DNA of 64,000 bases from Mucilaginibacter gotjawali (lineage in GTDB: Bacteria; Bacteroidota; Bacteroidia; Sphingobacteriales; Sphingobacteriaceae). The notes beneath the pieces were generated by a model. It saw nothing but the letters and a program-made list of their open reading frames with translations. It was not told the DNA's origin and ran no database searches. Shown here in pieces: positions 55,059 to 63,887 of the stretch; within the stretch, counting starts at the first letter, position 1, and each line of letters starts with the position of its first letter. Both the position numbers and the translations under genes were made by a program. Where the stretch lies: positions 1,922,001-1,986,000 of the forward strand of contig NZ_AP017313.1 in assembly GCF_002355435.1 (NCBI RefSeq). The letters are read 5' to 3'.

Positions 55059-55556
55059 ATGAAAACTATAAAAACACTTTCAATTGCGCTTGTTTTGGCG
55101 CTTTCCTTTTCATTCGCCCGGGCGCAAAATAACATTAATGGTATTACCAGCGCTTATTTTACGGTAAAGAACGCCCTGGTTGCGGGTAAGCCAAATGACG
55201 CAAGTAATGGCGCTAAAGGTCTTTTGGCTGCGTTGTCGGCCCCTGAAACCGGCTTGAAGCCTGACCAGGCAAAGTTGTTTAACAGTTATGCCGAAAAATT
55301 AAAATATGATAGCCGCCATATCCTCGAATCAACTGACGTGGCGCACCAGCGCGAGCATTTTGCCAGCTTATCAAAAAACCTGTATGAAGTGTTGAAAGGC
55401 CTTAAATTAAACACCTCGACCGTTTATATGGATTATTGCCCCATGAAAAAAGCTTATTGGCTGAGTGAAAGCGCCCCGATTAAAAATCCATATTACAGCG
55501 ACAAAGCGATGGCAACATGCGGAAAAACCACCGCCACTTTAGCTGCTGTTAAGTAG
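55059..55556 (+). CDS. DUF3347 domain-containing secreted protein
   Basis: This 165-residue protein has a signal peptide (to ARAQ). DUF3347 is a helical domain found in CusB-like and copper-linked periplasmic proteins. The diagnostic block YMDYCPMKKAYWLSESAPIK, then NPYYSDKAMATCGK, is complete with both Cys and the Met residues that would bind a metal. The length is typical of the free-standing type. It is followed by a perfect terminator and a diverged paralog. Confidence 0.9.
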   Translation: MKTIKTLSIALVLALSFSFARAQNNINGITSAYFTVKNALVAGKPNDASNGAKGLLAALSAPETGLKPDQAKLFNSYAEKLKYDSRHILESTDVAHQREHFASLSKNLYEVLKGLKLNTSTVYMDYCPMKKAYWLSESAPIKNPYYSDKAMATCGKTTATLAAVK

Positions 55557-55580
55557 TTAATTAAAAAATAATAATATTAA

Positions 55581-55615
55581 AAAATAGCCGGGCAATTTAT
55601 TTTGCCCGGCTATTT
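55581..55615 (+). terminator. Perfect 14-bp hairpin terminator after the first DUF3347 gene
   Basis: AAATAGCCGGGCAA pairs with TTGCCCGGCTATTT around a short loop and is followed by T residues. The two DUF3347 genes are therefore separate transcription units. Confidence 0.92.
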
Positions 55616-55776
55616 TTGTTTTAATAATATTTATCTTTAATTTTAAGCTTATAATAAGTATTTGATAATAAATTGATTGTGTTTGTTTTAATGCCCCCTT
55701 CATTAAAGCTAAATAATATAGATTTTTAAACCCCGGGGATAAACAGCCTGCCCTTATTAACGCGAAACCCATAGTT

Positions 55777-56292
55777 ATGAAAGCATTTAAAACTTGCCCC
55801 TTAATAATTGTATTTACATTAATAACCTGTTCTTTGTTCGCTCAGAAAGGGAACCCTGGTAATAATATTAACCAGATGATGAGCTTATATTTCGATATGA
55901 AAAATGCGCTTGTAAATAACGACGGGACAACGGTAAAAATAAAAGCGAATAAGTTATTTCACCTGTTAGCCACCGACCCGGGAAGGGGGCTGGATCGCGA
56001 TCAAATGCTTTTTCTGGCTGATCACCTGGAAGATTTGATGAATAACTGCCAGGAAATGTGTTATACCATTGATAGAAGTGAACAGCGGCCATATTTTGCC
56101 AGGCTTACAAAAACCCTGTACGACCTGGTAAAAGGGCTTAAAATTAATACCACTACCATTTATATGCAGTATAGTCCGGCAAATAATGCCTATTGGATGA
56201 GCGAAACCCTGGCTATTAAAAACCCTTATTATACCTATAAAGATTGGGCAACTGATGGTAAAACTACTGAGATCCTGGCTGCTAATAAATAG
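55777..56292 (+). CDS. DUF3347 paralog lacking the metal-ligand residues
   Basis: This 171-residue secreted protein (signal peptide ending SLFAQ) is a clear paralog of its neighbour: the same N-terminal ITSAYFTVKNALV-type helix (MMSLYFDMKNALV) and the same end block, here YMQYSPANNAYWMSETLAIK then NPYYTYKDWATDGK. The CPM of the neighbour has become SPA and the final TCG has become TDG, so both candidate copper Cys and the Met are gone, while the structural Tyr-Trp pattern remains. It may have a new ligand or only a scaffold role. Confidence 0.88.
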   Translation: MKAFKTCPLIIVFTLITCSLFAQKGNPGNNINQMMSLYFDMKNALVNNDGTTVKIKANKLFHLLATDPGRGLDRDQMLFLADHLEDLMNNCQEMCYTIDRSEQRPYFARLTKTLYDLVKGLKINTTTIYMQYSPANNAYWMSETLAIKNPYYTYKDWATDGKTTEILAANK

Positions 56293-56344
56293 GCGCAGGG
56301 AATTATTTTTATAAATATAATTCCGGATAATAAACCCATAATCT

Positions 56345-56371
56345 TACCCCAATCTCTAATCTCTAACCCCT
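56345..56371. repeat. Word-repeat tract AATCTCTAATCTCTAAC
   Basis: Tandem AATCTCT copies next to the HAD gene stop repeat the tract found at 15222-15255. Confidence 0.55.
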
Positions 56372-57143
56372 ACCACCATTTCAGCGGAAACTGGATCTCC
56401 TCAACGGATCCAACGATCATGTCCGGTTTAAAAGCATAATGGCTGAGATGCTCCTTTTGGGCAATACCCGAAAGCACCAGGATTGTTTTATAACCCATTT
56501 GTACGCCACCCTGGATATCGGTTTCCATCGTATCGCCCACCACGGTAGTCTCGGCTGTTTCCAGCCCCAGGAATTTGCGTGCCGAACGCATCATTACGGG
56601 GCTTGGTTTGCCGGTAACAAATGCTTTGCGTCCGGATGCTTCTTCAATCATCGCGGTAGTTGCCGCTATGCCCAAATTATTCCAGCCGGGCTTCTTTGGG
56701 GATGGGTCGCGGTTGGTCGTAATAAATTTGGCGCCGCCTAATATCATATCCACTGCGCGTTGCACCATTTCTAATGTAAAGTTCCTTCCCTCGCCCAAAA
56801 CCACAAATTCCGGGTCAGTATCAACTAAGGTGATCCCATTTTCATGCAAGCTGGATAATAAACCGCCTTCGCCCAAAACATAAGCTGTTCCGCCGGGACC
56901 CTGGTCTCCCAGGAATTTACCGGTAGCCATTGCGCTGGTGTAAATATGATCTTCGGTAACCTCCATCCCAAGCCCTTTTAATTTGCGCGTAACCTCCAAA
57001 GGGGTACGCTGGCTGTTATTGGTCATAAAGGTAAATGGTATATCGTTTTCAAGCAGGTGGGCTATAAATTTATCAGCGCCATGTATCAGGGTATCGCCGC
57101 TGTAAATTACGCCATCCATGTCTATTAAGAGTCCTTGTTTCAT
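56370..57143 (-). CDS. HAD-IIA family sugar-phosphatase (NagD-like)
   Basis: ATG 57143 (MKQGLLIDMDGVIYSGDTLI) is the family start. The 257-residue protein has HAD motif I DMDGVIYSG, motif II FMTNNSQRTP, motif III Lys in FVTGKPSPVMM and motif IV VVGDTMETDIQGG, with the IIA cap in between. It dephosphorylates nucleotides or sugar phosphates in the cytoplasm. The substrate is not determinable. It is a single gene. Confidence 0.92.
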   Translation of the reverse strand: MKQGLLIDMDGVIYSGDTLIHGADKFIAHLLENDIPFTFMTNNSQRTPLEVTRKLKGLGMEVTEDHIYTSAMATGKFLGDQGPGGTAYVLGEGGLLSSLHENGITLVDTDPEFVVLGEGRNFTLEMVQRAVDMILGGAKFITTNRDPSPKKPGWNNLGIAATTAMIEEASGRKAFVTGKPSPVMMRSARKFLGLETAETTVVGDTMETDIQGGVQMGYKTILVLSGIAQKEHLSHYAFKPDMIVGSVEEIQFPLKWW

Positions 57144-57315
57144 CGCAAAATTGTTTTTAAATATAGAAAAATAGCTCAAATAGTAAGCCTTTTTTCCTGC
57201 GCAAAGATACGTATGAAATTTAAAAAATATTAATATTTTAACGTAAATGATAATATATTGATATTTTAATAAAAAATTATCATTAATATTAAATTATTGT
57301 TAATTGCACATATTG
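57144..57315. other. AT-rich spacer with weak inverted repeats
   Basis: A run of A/T sequence holds AATGATAAT and ATTATCATT about 25 bases apart (57247-57285 region). It is the upstream region of the HAD gene and the 3' end of the FAD gene. No other feature is seen. Confidence 0.35.
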
Positions 57316-58731
57316 CTACATTTGTTGCGGATGCAGTTCCATACGGCAGTTTTCAATCAGGTGCGTTGCCAGTTTTCTTGCCTGTAGTCTTAATTCGGGC
57401 ACGGCGGTAGTTTCCATTAGTATCCCTTTTAAATTACTACCTGTTACAAATAAATTGGGGATATGATCTCCGCCTGCGCCGATAACCATCCCGTTTTCAG
57501 GGTCAGCATTAATACCCATCCCTAAAGCGTCGGCACAAACAAGGCCATTTACTGCAAGATTTTGTAATAGCTCATTCTGCGAAAATTTAAGGTCGCCGGC
57601 GGGGCCGGTGCAGTTGATCGACCGTTGTACACTAATGGTTTTAATTTCGCCGCCGCAGTTTAGGGTAACAAGCAGCTTATTATTGGTTTCAGTAATGGCT
57701 TTGATTTTCCCTTTTATGTTAAGCAGTTTGCCGTTTGCCCGCAGTGTTTCCATCAAATCAAACATAGGTACCGGGAGCCGGTGCCGCGTGGTATTCCACA
57801 TATTAGCAAAGTGCTTGATGAAACTCTTCTTTTCCCCCGTGGTGAATGACCGCCATATTTGTTGGTTATAAGGCCTTAAGTCATCCAGCACCTTAAAAAA
57901 TGACTGATCTTTTAGTTTAGCTGCCTTGCGGTGCCTGTTGATATATTTCACTATTGTCAGCAACGAGGGGCTATTCTTCATCAACTCCTTTGGATCTGCA
58001 TCCCCGTAAATTGGTTTTGTCTCCGCTGATGGCTTAAGCTGGTAACCATTTGGCGAAATGGTGTAAATTTTTCCTTTAAAGTCTTTTTCAACCAGGCCAA
58101 TCACCGTGTCTACCATTGTCAACCCGTTTCCTATGATCAAAAGATCAGCCTTCGGATCTAAATTTTCCAGGCAATCTTTTTTCCATGGATTGCCGGCATA
58201 TCGTTTGCTGTTGCCAAATGCGGCAGGGACGCCGCCAGGCAAACGCGGAACTTCGTTCCCCGTAGCGAGCACCACAACATCAGCCGTAATCATTGGATGA
58301 TGCCTCAAAAAAAGGTGAAAACGCCCGTCCTCTTTTTGCAGATCGTAAGCTTCATCTTCGTAGGTAGTTATGGTTACAGTGCCGGGTCTGTTTTTCAATG
58401 CCTCATTCCACAGGCAGGTGAGGTATCGCCCGTATTGCTGGCGGGTGGCAAACATGCATTCCAGGTTGGCTATGCCGGCAAGTTGTGGCTGGTCGTTTAT
58501 AAGCCAGTTCAAAAAATGTGAGGGTTCGTTTTCCAACGCGCTGATCTTTCCGTTCGGCACGTTTAAAAGCAGGCTGGCCGTGTGGGGATTATACGCAACG
58601 CCCCTGGCCAACGGGTTATCTTTATTGATTAAATGGATATCAAGCGCGATGTCATGATTTTGCATAAGGTGAATTGCCGTCATGATGCCACAGAAGCCGC
58701 CACCTATAATAGTAATTTGTGTTGCGTGCAT
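57316..58731 (-). CDS. FAD/NAD(P)-binding protein (FAD_NAD_binding_9 type)
   Basis: This 471-residue protein has the N-terminal FAD motif ITIIGGGFCGIMTAIHLMQN, the family feature ARGVAYNPHTASLLLNVPNG, an ATGNEVPRLPGG turn, a second dinucleotide motif LLIIGNGLTMVDTVIGLVEK and the late GLVCADALGMGINADPENGM. The family contains hydroxyacylglutathione hydrolase-like and lysine/ornithine monooxygenase-like flavoproteins. The substrate is unknown. It is a single gene, divergent from the LOG gene. Confidence 0.88.
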   Translation of the reverse strand: MHATQITIIGGGFCGIMTAIHLMQNHDIALDIHLINKDNPLARGVAYNPHTASLLLNVPNGKISALENEPSHFLNWLINDQPQLAGIANLECMFATRQQYGRYLTCLWNEALKNRPGTVTITTYEDEAYDLQKEDGRFHLFLRHHPMITADVVVLATGNEVPRLPGGVPAAFGNSKRYAGNPWKKDCLENLDPKADLLIIGNGLTMVDTVIGLVEKDFKGKIYTISPNGYQLKPSAETKPIYGDADPKELMKNSPSLLTIVKYINRHRKAAKLKDQSFFKVLDDLRPYNQQIWRSFTTGEKKSFIKHFANMWNTTRHRLPVPMFDLMETLRANGKLLNIKGKIKAITETNNKLLVTLNCGGEIKTISVQRSINCTGPAGDLKFSQNELLQNLAVNGLVCADALGMGINADPENGMVIGAGGDHIPNLFVTGSNLKGILMETTAVPELRLQARKLATHLIENCRMELHPQQM

Positions 58732-59026
58732 AATTACAAGTTATTTAATATCATATTAATCCGATAGGATTTAAGCCGCTAAAGTAACACAATATTTTCT
58801 TTTTGTAATATTATTTTAATAAATAAGAGTAAAATTTAACCTATAAAATATATAAGGTCTATTATTTAGGTAGAATATATCGTATAGTGCGTAATGGAAA
58901 AGACGGGATTTATAACGAAATACATTGATTTGTTTATACAACTTTAAGAAGGATCTTTTTAAAGATTTCGTAATTTTCCGGCGGGAGTAATCAATAATGA
59001 TTTACTAACTAATTCAATACTTAATC
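58732..59026. other. Divergent AT-rich spacer
   Basis: A 295-bp gap between the FAD gene and the LOG gene. ATATAAGGTCTATTATTTAG and nearby A/T tracts are present, but I could not identify a confident promoter pair, hairpin or repeat. Confidence 0.35.
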
Positions 59027-59611
59027 ATGAGATCCATCTGCGTTTTTTGCGGCGCTAATTTTAACGGCGACCCTTTATTAAAACATGCTGTTGAGGAGTT
59101 AGCTGAAGTTTTGGTGAACCGTAACATTACCCTGGTATTTGGCGGTGGCAAGGTTGGCGTAATGGGTATTTTGGCTGATGCAATTTTAAACAACGGCGGT
59201 AAAGCAATAGGAGTAATCCCGCAGTTTTTAATGGATAAAGAAGTTGGTCATCCCGGCCTTACCGAACTTCATATTGTAGATAACATGCACCAGCGGAAAC
59301 AAATGATGAACGACCTTTGCGAGGGCATTATCATGCTGCCCGGTGGTTTTGGCACTTTGGAAGAATTTTTTGAGGTGCTTACCTGGCTGCAATTAGGTTT
59401 GCATAATCACCCGGTCGGGATATTAAATATTAACGGGTTTTACGACCTTTTGCTGCAGCAAATGGACCTAATGGTTGAACAAAGATTTTTGAAGCCGGCT
59501 AACCGCCAGTTGGTAATCACGGCAGGTGACGCTATTGAGTTGGTTAACCTGATGGAAAATTGTAAAGTTAACCCGGATGAAGTTTGGTTCAGGGATAGAA
59601 ATTTGACGTAA
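59027..59611 (+). CDS. LOG family protein (nucleotide 5'-monophosphate phosphoribohydrolase)
   Basis: This 194-residue Rossmann-fold protein of the TIGR00730 type has CVFCGANFNGDP, VFGGGKVGVMGILADAIL, the Arg in HQRKQMMNDLCEG and the hallmark PGGFGTLEEFFEVLTW at about residues 104-119. LOG proteins release free base from cytokinin riboside or purine nucleotide monophosphates. The bacterial role outside plants is unsettled. Confidence 0.94.
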   Translation: MRSICVFCGANFNGDPLLKHAVEELAEVLVNRNITLVFGGGKVGVMGILADAILNNGGKAIGVIPQFLMDKEVGHPGLTELHIVDNMHQRKQMMNDLCEGIIMLPGGFGTLEEFFEVLTWLQLGLHNHPVGILNINGFYDLLLQQMDLMVEQRFLKPANRQLVITAGDAIELVNLMENCKVNPDEVWFRDRNLT

Positions 59612-59669
59612 AGGCCGCAGCCCATGCAACGTGACCTGCCGCGTTAAACATTATCAACGTATTGCTTAT

Positions 59670-60884
59670 CTACAAATTTGCCCTGGCAATCGACCTGTAC
59701 ATAAAGAAATACCCCGTGCCCGATATAAAACTTAACCCGGCGAAGATCCACCATAATAAACTGAACCCGCCAAGGGCGATGATCAATCCGCCCAAAGTAG
59801 GGGCGATGATCATTGCCGCAGACCACGCCATACTGTATAGCCCTGCGTACTGTCCCCTGTTATGATCTGTTGAACGCAGGATCCAAAAGGAGTTCATAAA
59901 GGGCATACTGAGCATTTCGCTTAAAGTAATCAACACAACGATTAGGGTAGCAGCAATAGCCGATGGTGGAACAATATTGATTAAAACAAAACCCAGCCCG
60001 CCCATAAAAACACCGGTATAAATATAAACAAGCCCCGGCCGGCGCCCTTCCAGGTTATGGATCAGCACCATTTCAACAATGGCTATCAGGATGCCGTTTA
60101 AAGCCATCAGGAAGCCAATAAAAGGCAGGCTAAAATGCCATGCGATTTTATAGAAGGCAGGTTCAATGATCATGAATTCATAAAAACAAGTAAAAAACAG
60201 CAGCCCAAAACCAATAAACAACAAATAGGTTTTGTCGCGGTAAGCTGAGGCCCTGATTTCAGGAACGCCGGCCTTTTTATAGCTTTTCACGATGCCGGAC
60301 TTCGGCATCAGGATCACCAGGAATATTGCCGCAAGGATATTAGTGCCCCCATCAACCCAAAAAAGCAAATGGTAATTTATTGCCGCTAAAAAGCCCCCCA
60401 GGCCACCGCCCAGCGCCCAGCCGATGTTTATAGCAAGCCGGTTAAGTGAAATGGACCTGGTTTTGTTTTCGGGGCTGCTGTAATGGGCTATAGCGCTCGA
60501 ATTTGCCGGCCGTACCGACTCATTGCAAAGGCTGAGCACAAAAGCGCCAATACACATACTTAAAAAAGTATGCTGGTAGCCTAAAACAATAAAGAGGATG
60601 CCCCCGCTCATCATGGCGCCAACCTGGAGGTCGTAAAACCCGATTTTATCGGTTATTTTACCGCCGAAAAATCCGCCGCAGATGGAGCCTGCACCAAATA
60701 TGGTCATTACAATACCGGCCTGCTCAATGGTAAAATGCAATTGTTTAACGCAGTAAACGCTCATAAACGCCACCACCATGGTGCCGCTCCGGTTAATGAG
60801 CATCACTATACTTAAAAACCAACTGTTTCGGGAAAGGCCTTTAAACGCCTGACGGTATAATTGGAAAAAGGAGGCCAACATCAC
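59670..60884 (-). CDS. MFS transporter
   Basis: This 404-residue inner-membrane protein has twelve hydrophobic helices. The N-half carries DKIGFYDLQVGAM (motif A-like loop between helices 2 and 3) and NESVRPANSSAIAHY. The fold fits the major facilitator superfamily drug or metabolite exporter branch (YfmO/MdtH-like). The substrate is unknown. It diverges from crtI and shares the region with the 28-bp palindrome. Confidence 0.88.
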   Translation of the reverse strand: MMLASFFQLYRQAFKGLSRNSWFLSIVMLINRSGTMVVAFMSVYCVKQLHFTIEQAGIVMTIFGAGSICGGFFGGKITDKIGFYDLQVGAMMSGGILFIVLGYQHTFLSMCIGAFVLSLCNESVRPANSSAIAHYSSPENKTRSISLNRLAINIGWALGGGLGGFLAAINYHLLFWVDGGTNILAAIFLVILMPKSGIVKSYKKAGVPEIRASAYRDKTYLLFIGFGLLFFTCFYEFMIIEPAFYKIAWHFSLPFIGFLMALNGILIAIVEMVLIHNLEGRRPGLVYIYTGVFMGGLGFVLINIVPPSAIAATLIVVLITLSEMLSMPFMNSFWILRSTDHNRGQYAGLYSMAWSAAMIIAPTLGGLIIALGGFSLLWWIFAGLSFISGTGYFFMYRSIARANL

Positions 60885-60975
60885 ACAAATATAGGTGAAT
60901 GTGAAATGTAAAAGTGTTCCACCTATCCTGTTTATACAATAAATTCATTTTAATGCAATAATATACTAATTATAT

Positions 60976-61003
60976 AATTATAATACAATATTGTATTATA
61001 ATT
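60976..61003. promoter_or_regulatory. 28-bp perfect palindrome in front of the carotenoid operon
   Basis: AATTATAATACAAT is followed directly by its exact reverse complement ATTGTATTATAATT. The centre TACAATATTGTA resembles MerR-family type operators. It lies 43 bp before the crtI ATG, over the expected promoter region, and about 90 bp from the MFS start. No regulator is encoded in the window; it is probably a light- or ligand-controlled operator. Confidence 0.65.
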
Positions 61004-61046
61004 GCAATTCAATTTAACAGGGTAGCAACCCAATTCAAATCTATCA

Positions 61047-62567
61047 ATGTCAAAACGCCTAGTCAGTAATCCCGGGTTACCTGTTGTCGAAAAGCCCTCA
61101 GTAGCAGTAATCGGTTCGGGCTTTTCAGGTTTAAGTGCGGCAGCGTATTTAGCCAAAGCTGGCTGCAGCGTAAATATTTACGAAAAGAACGCGGAAACAG
61201 GAGGCCGTGCCCGTCAATTAATAAGCAACGGCTATACTTTTGATATGGGACCCAGCTGGTATTGGATGCCGGAAGTATTTGAAAATTTCTTTAATGAATT
61301 CGGGTATTCAGCTGCTGATTATTACGAACTTGAACAACTTGATCCCGGTTTTACTATTGTTTTTGGAGACCAGGATGTTTTACGTATCCCGGCAAACTAC
61401 CAGGCCTTAGAGGAATTATTCGAATCCATTGAACCGGGCAGCGCAAAGCAGTTGGCCCTTTTTTTAGACGAAGCAGCCTATAAATACCATACAGGAATGA
61501 ATAAACTGGTTCAACAACCAGGGCTGTCGTTACTTGAATTTGCTGACTGGGACTTGGTCCGCGGTGTGTTTAAGCTGCAGGTATTTACCTCATTCAGTAA
61601 ACACGTCAGGCGTTTTTTTAAAGACCAGCGCCTGATCACGTTGATGGAATTCCCGGTATTATTCCTGGGAGCGATGCCTGAAGAAACCCCTGCATTGTAT
61701 AGCCTGATGAATTATGCCGGCCTGAAACTTGGTACCTGGTATCCCAAAGGCGGCTTTGGTAAAGTGATAGAGGGAATGCAGAAAGTTTGCGAAGCGCAGG
61801 GTGTTATTTTTAACCACGATTCAGCCGTTACCCGTCTTAATGTCGTTAATGGTAAGGTAACAGCGCTTAACACTAAAGGCAGTACAACTAATTACGAAGG
61901 TGTTATCGCTGCTGCAGACTATCACCATGTGGAGGAAAAACTTATTGACCGGGGCCTTAGGAATTATGGCGAAGCTTATTGGAATAAAAGGGTGATGGCC
62001 CCTTCCAGCCTGATTTTTTACCTTGGTGTTACCCGAAAAATTGAAAAGCTGGGACACCATACCTTATTTTTCGATGCTGACTTAAAGGTACACGCCAGGG
62101 AGATCTATAAAGAACCGCAGTGGCCCACTAAACCACTTTTTTACGTTTGTTGCCCATCGGCGTCAGACGATAGCGTTGCACCGGCAGGGCATGAAAATTT
62201 ATTTATACTGATGCCGCTGGCGCCCGGTATTGAAGATACTGAAGCCTTGCGGGAAGAATATTTCGAAATGATCATGCAACGCCTGGAAAACTATACCGGC
62301 GTAGCGATCAGAACCGTGCTGGATTACAAAAAGAGTTATTGCGTAAACGATTTCAAATCTGATTACAATTCTTTTAAAGGAAACGCGTACGGCCTCGCAA
62401 ATACGCTGATGCAGACTGCACATTTAAAGCCTTCTATCAAAAACAACAAGATCAGGAATCTTTTTTATGCCGGGCAACTCACTGTTCCTGGTCCCGGGGT
62501 TCCGCCTTCAATTATTTCAGGCAAGGTTTCGGCTCAATTGCTCATAAAATACCTCAATACTAAATGA
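61047..62567 (+). CDS. crtI: Phytoene desaturase family protein
   Basis: This 506-residue FAD-dependent carotenoid desaturase converts phytoene to lycopene-type products at the membrane. The N-terminal dinucleotide motif is VAVIGSGFSGLSAAAYLA, with ENAETGGRARQLISNGY and FDMGPSWYWMPEVFENFF, and the C-terminal FAD motif is NLFYAGQLTVPGPGVPPSII. Length and order match bacterial CrtI. Its last four bases ATGA are shared with the crtB start, so the genes are translationally coupled. Confidence 0.95.
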   Translation: MSKRLVSNPGLPVVEKPSVAVIGSGFSGLSAAAYLAKAGCSVNIYEKNAETGGRARQLISNGYTFDMGPSWYWMPEVFENFFNEFGYSAADYYELEQLDPGFTIVFGDQDVLRIPANYQALEELFESIEPGSAKQLALFLDEAAYKYHTGMNKLVQQPGLSLLEFADWDLVRGVFKLQVFTSFSKHVRRFFKDQRLITLMEFPVLFLGAMPEETPALYSLMNYAGLKLGTWYPKGGFGKVIEGMQKVCEAQGVIFNHDSAVTRLNVVNGKVTALNTKGSTTNYEGVIAAADYHHVEEKLIDRGLRNYGEAYWNKRVMAPSSLIFYLGVTRKIEKLGHHTLFFDADLKVHAREIYKEPQWPTKPLFYVCCPSASDDSVAPAGHENLFILMPLAPGIEDTEALREEYFEMIMQRLENYTGVAIRTVLDYKKSYCVNDFKSDYNSFKGNAYGLANTLMQTAHLKPSIKNNKIRNLFYAGQLTVPGPGVPPSIISGKVSAQLLIKYLNTK

Positions 62568-63400
62568 AAGAAAGATTTGATACTTTATCTGCCATATGCA
62601 GCAGGGAAACCACCCGGCATTATAGCACCAGTTTTTCCCTGGGGATACTTTTTTTAAAGAAGGAAGTTCGTGACCCTATACATGCCATATATGGTTTTGT
62701 GAGGCTGGCCGACGAAATAGTAGATAGCTTCCATGGTTATCCGAAGTCATTAATGCTGGCTGAATTAAAACGGGATTGTTTTATGGCTATTGAACGGGGC
62801 ATCAGTATAAACCCGGTGATCAATTCGTTTCAGCAGGTGGTTAATAAATTCGGCATCCGGCACGACCTAATCAACCAGTTCCTCAACAGCATGGAAATGG
62901 ACCTGCACGATCAGTCGTATACCGCCGAAAAATATGAGGAATATATTATGGGTTCTGCTCAGGTTGTCGGCCTGATGTGCCTGCATGTGTTTATTAACGG
63001 CAAGGACGAAGAATTTGAAAGGTTACGAATACCTGCAATGAAATTGGGCTCAGCTTTTCAAAAAGTGAATTTCCTGCGGGACATCAACGCTGATTACCAG
63101 GAATTAAACCGCACGTATTTCCCGGGGGTTAATTTATCTGCCTTCTCAGAAGAAAATAAAAGAGCTATTGAAGCCGATATTTTAAGGGAATTAAACGAGG
63201 CCTTAAACGGGATCAGGCTGTTGCCGTGTTCATGCCGTAAAGGGGTTTACCTGGCTTATGTGTATTACAGGCAGCTTTTCCGCAAGATCACAAAGATCCC
63301 CGCAGAGAAAGTGATGTCGCAACGGATCAGGGTTTCAAACGGCCACAAGTTTTTGCTGATGTTTGATTCATTGGTGAGGTATAAATTAAATGTGTTATGA
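62564..63400 (+). CDS. crtB: Phytoene synthase (squalene/phytoene synthase family)
   Basis: This 278-residue prenyltransferase joins two geranylgeranyl diphosphates to phytoene. The first aspartate-rich motif is VRLADEIVDSFHGY (DxxxD), preceded by HYSTSFSLGILFL, and the second is VNFLRDINADYQELNRTYFP (RDxxxD). GSAQVVGLMCLHVF separates them. It starts on the crtI stop and ends on an ATGA overlap with the next gene. Confidence 0.95.
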   Translation: MKERFDTLSAICSRETTRHYSTSFSLGILFLKKEVRDPIHAIYGFVRLADEIVDSFHGYPKSLMLAELKRDCFMAIERGISINPVINSFQQVVNKFGIRHDLINQFLNSMEMDLHDQSYTAEKYEEYIMGSAQVVGLMCLHVFINGKDEEFERLRIPAMKLGSAFQKVNFLRDINADYQELNRTYFPGVNLSAFSEENKRAIEADILRELNEALNGIRLLPCSCRKGVYLAYVYYRQLFRKITKIPAEKVMSQRIRVSNGHKFLLMFDSLVRYKLNVL

Positions 63401-63882
63401 CGGTTATATTATGGCTTACCCTGTTGCAGATAAAAATACCGGGTGTACAAACGATTGATCTCAGTACGGTCAGGCATCTTTATCAACGTGCTCCGGTAGT
63501 TAAACAGGACGCCGGGCAACTAAACCGGCTCATGCTGCAGGTTGACAGTGATACGGATGCGCCGGTATTGTTATGCTATAAAGGCGCCAATGAAATGATA
63601 CAGGCAAAATATACATTGAACCCAATAATAAAGCTTCAAAAATTTAACAAGGGTAAAAAACTGATAATAAACGCGGTAAACCGCGATTCCCTCAGCCTGG
63701 AAATACGTTTTATTCGTTATTCTATACAGAGCAATCTGCCGGATTTTTTAGGTTTTCATGATGAACTGTACACTGACAAACGTTTTATAGACGATAACAT
63801 CAATAACAGCAAAGACGCGCAATTAAAAGAAATGATCTTTAACTATTTATCGGCGGCTAAGCCGGACAAATTCAAATTATAG
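63397..63882 (+). CDS. Conserved unknown protein in the carotenoid operon
   Basis: This 161-residue protein starts on the ATGA that ends crtB. A short hydrophobic N-terminus (about residues 2-10) suggests export or membrane association. The recognisable stretches are DAPVLLCYKGANEMIQAKYT, NPIIKLQKFNKGKKL and RFIRYSIQSNLPDFLGFHDE. No catalytic motif is visible. Strict coupling between crtB and idi suggests a role in isoprenoid or carotenoid synthesis, but the neighbourhood is the only evidence. Confidence 0.75.
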   Translation: MTVILWLTLLQIKIPGVQTIDLSTVRHLYQRAPVVKQDAGQLNRLMLQVDSDTDAPVLLCYKGANEMIQAKYTLNPIIKLQKFNKGKKLIINAVNRDSLSLEIRFIRYSIQSNLPDFLGFHDELYTDKRFIDDNINNSKDAQLKEMIFNYLSAAKPDKFKL

Positions 63883-63887
63883 AAAAA

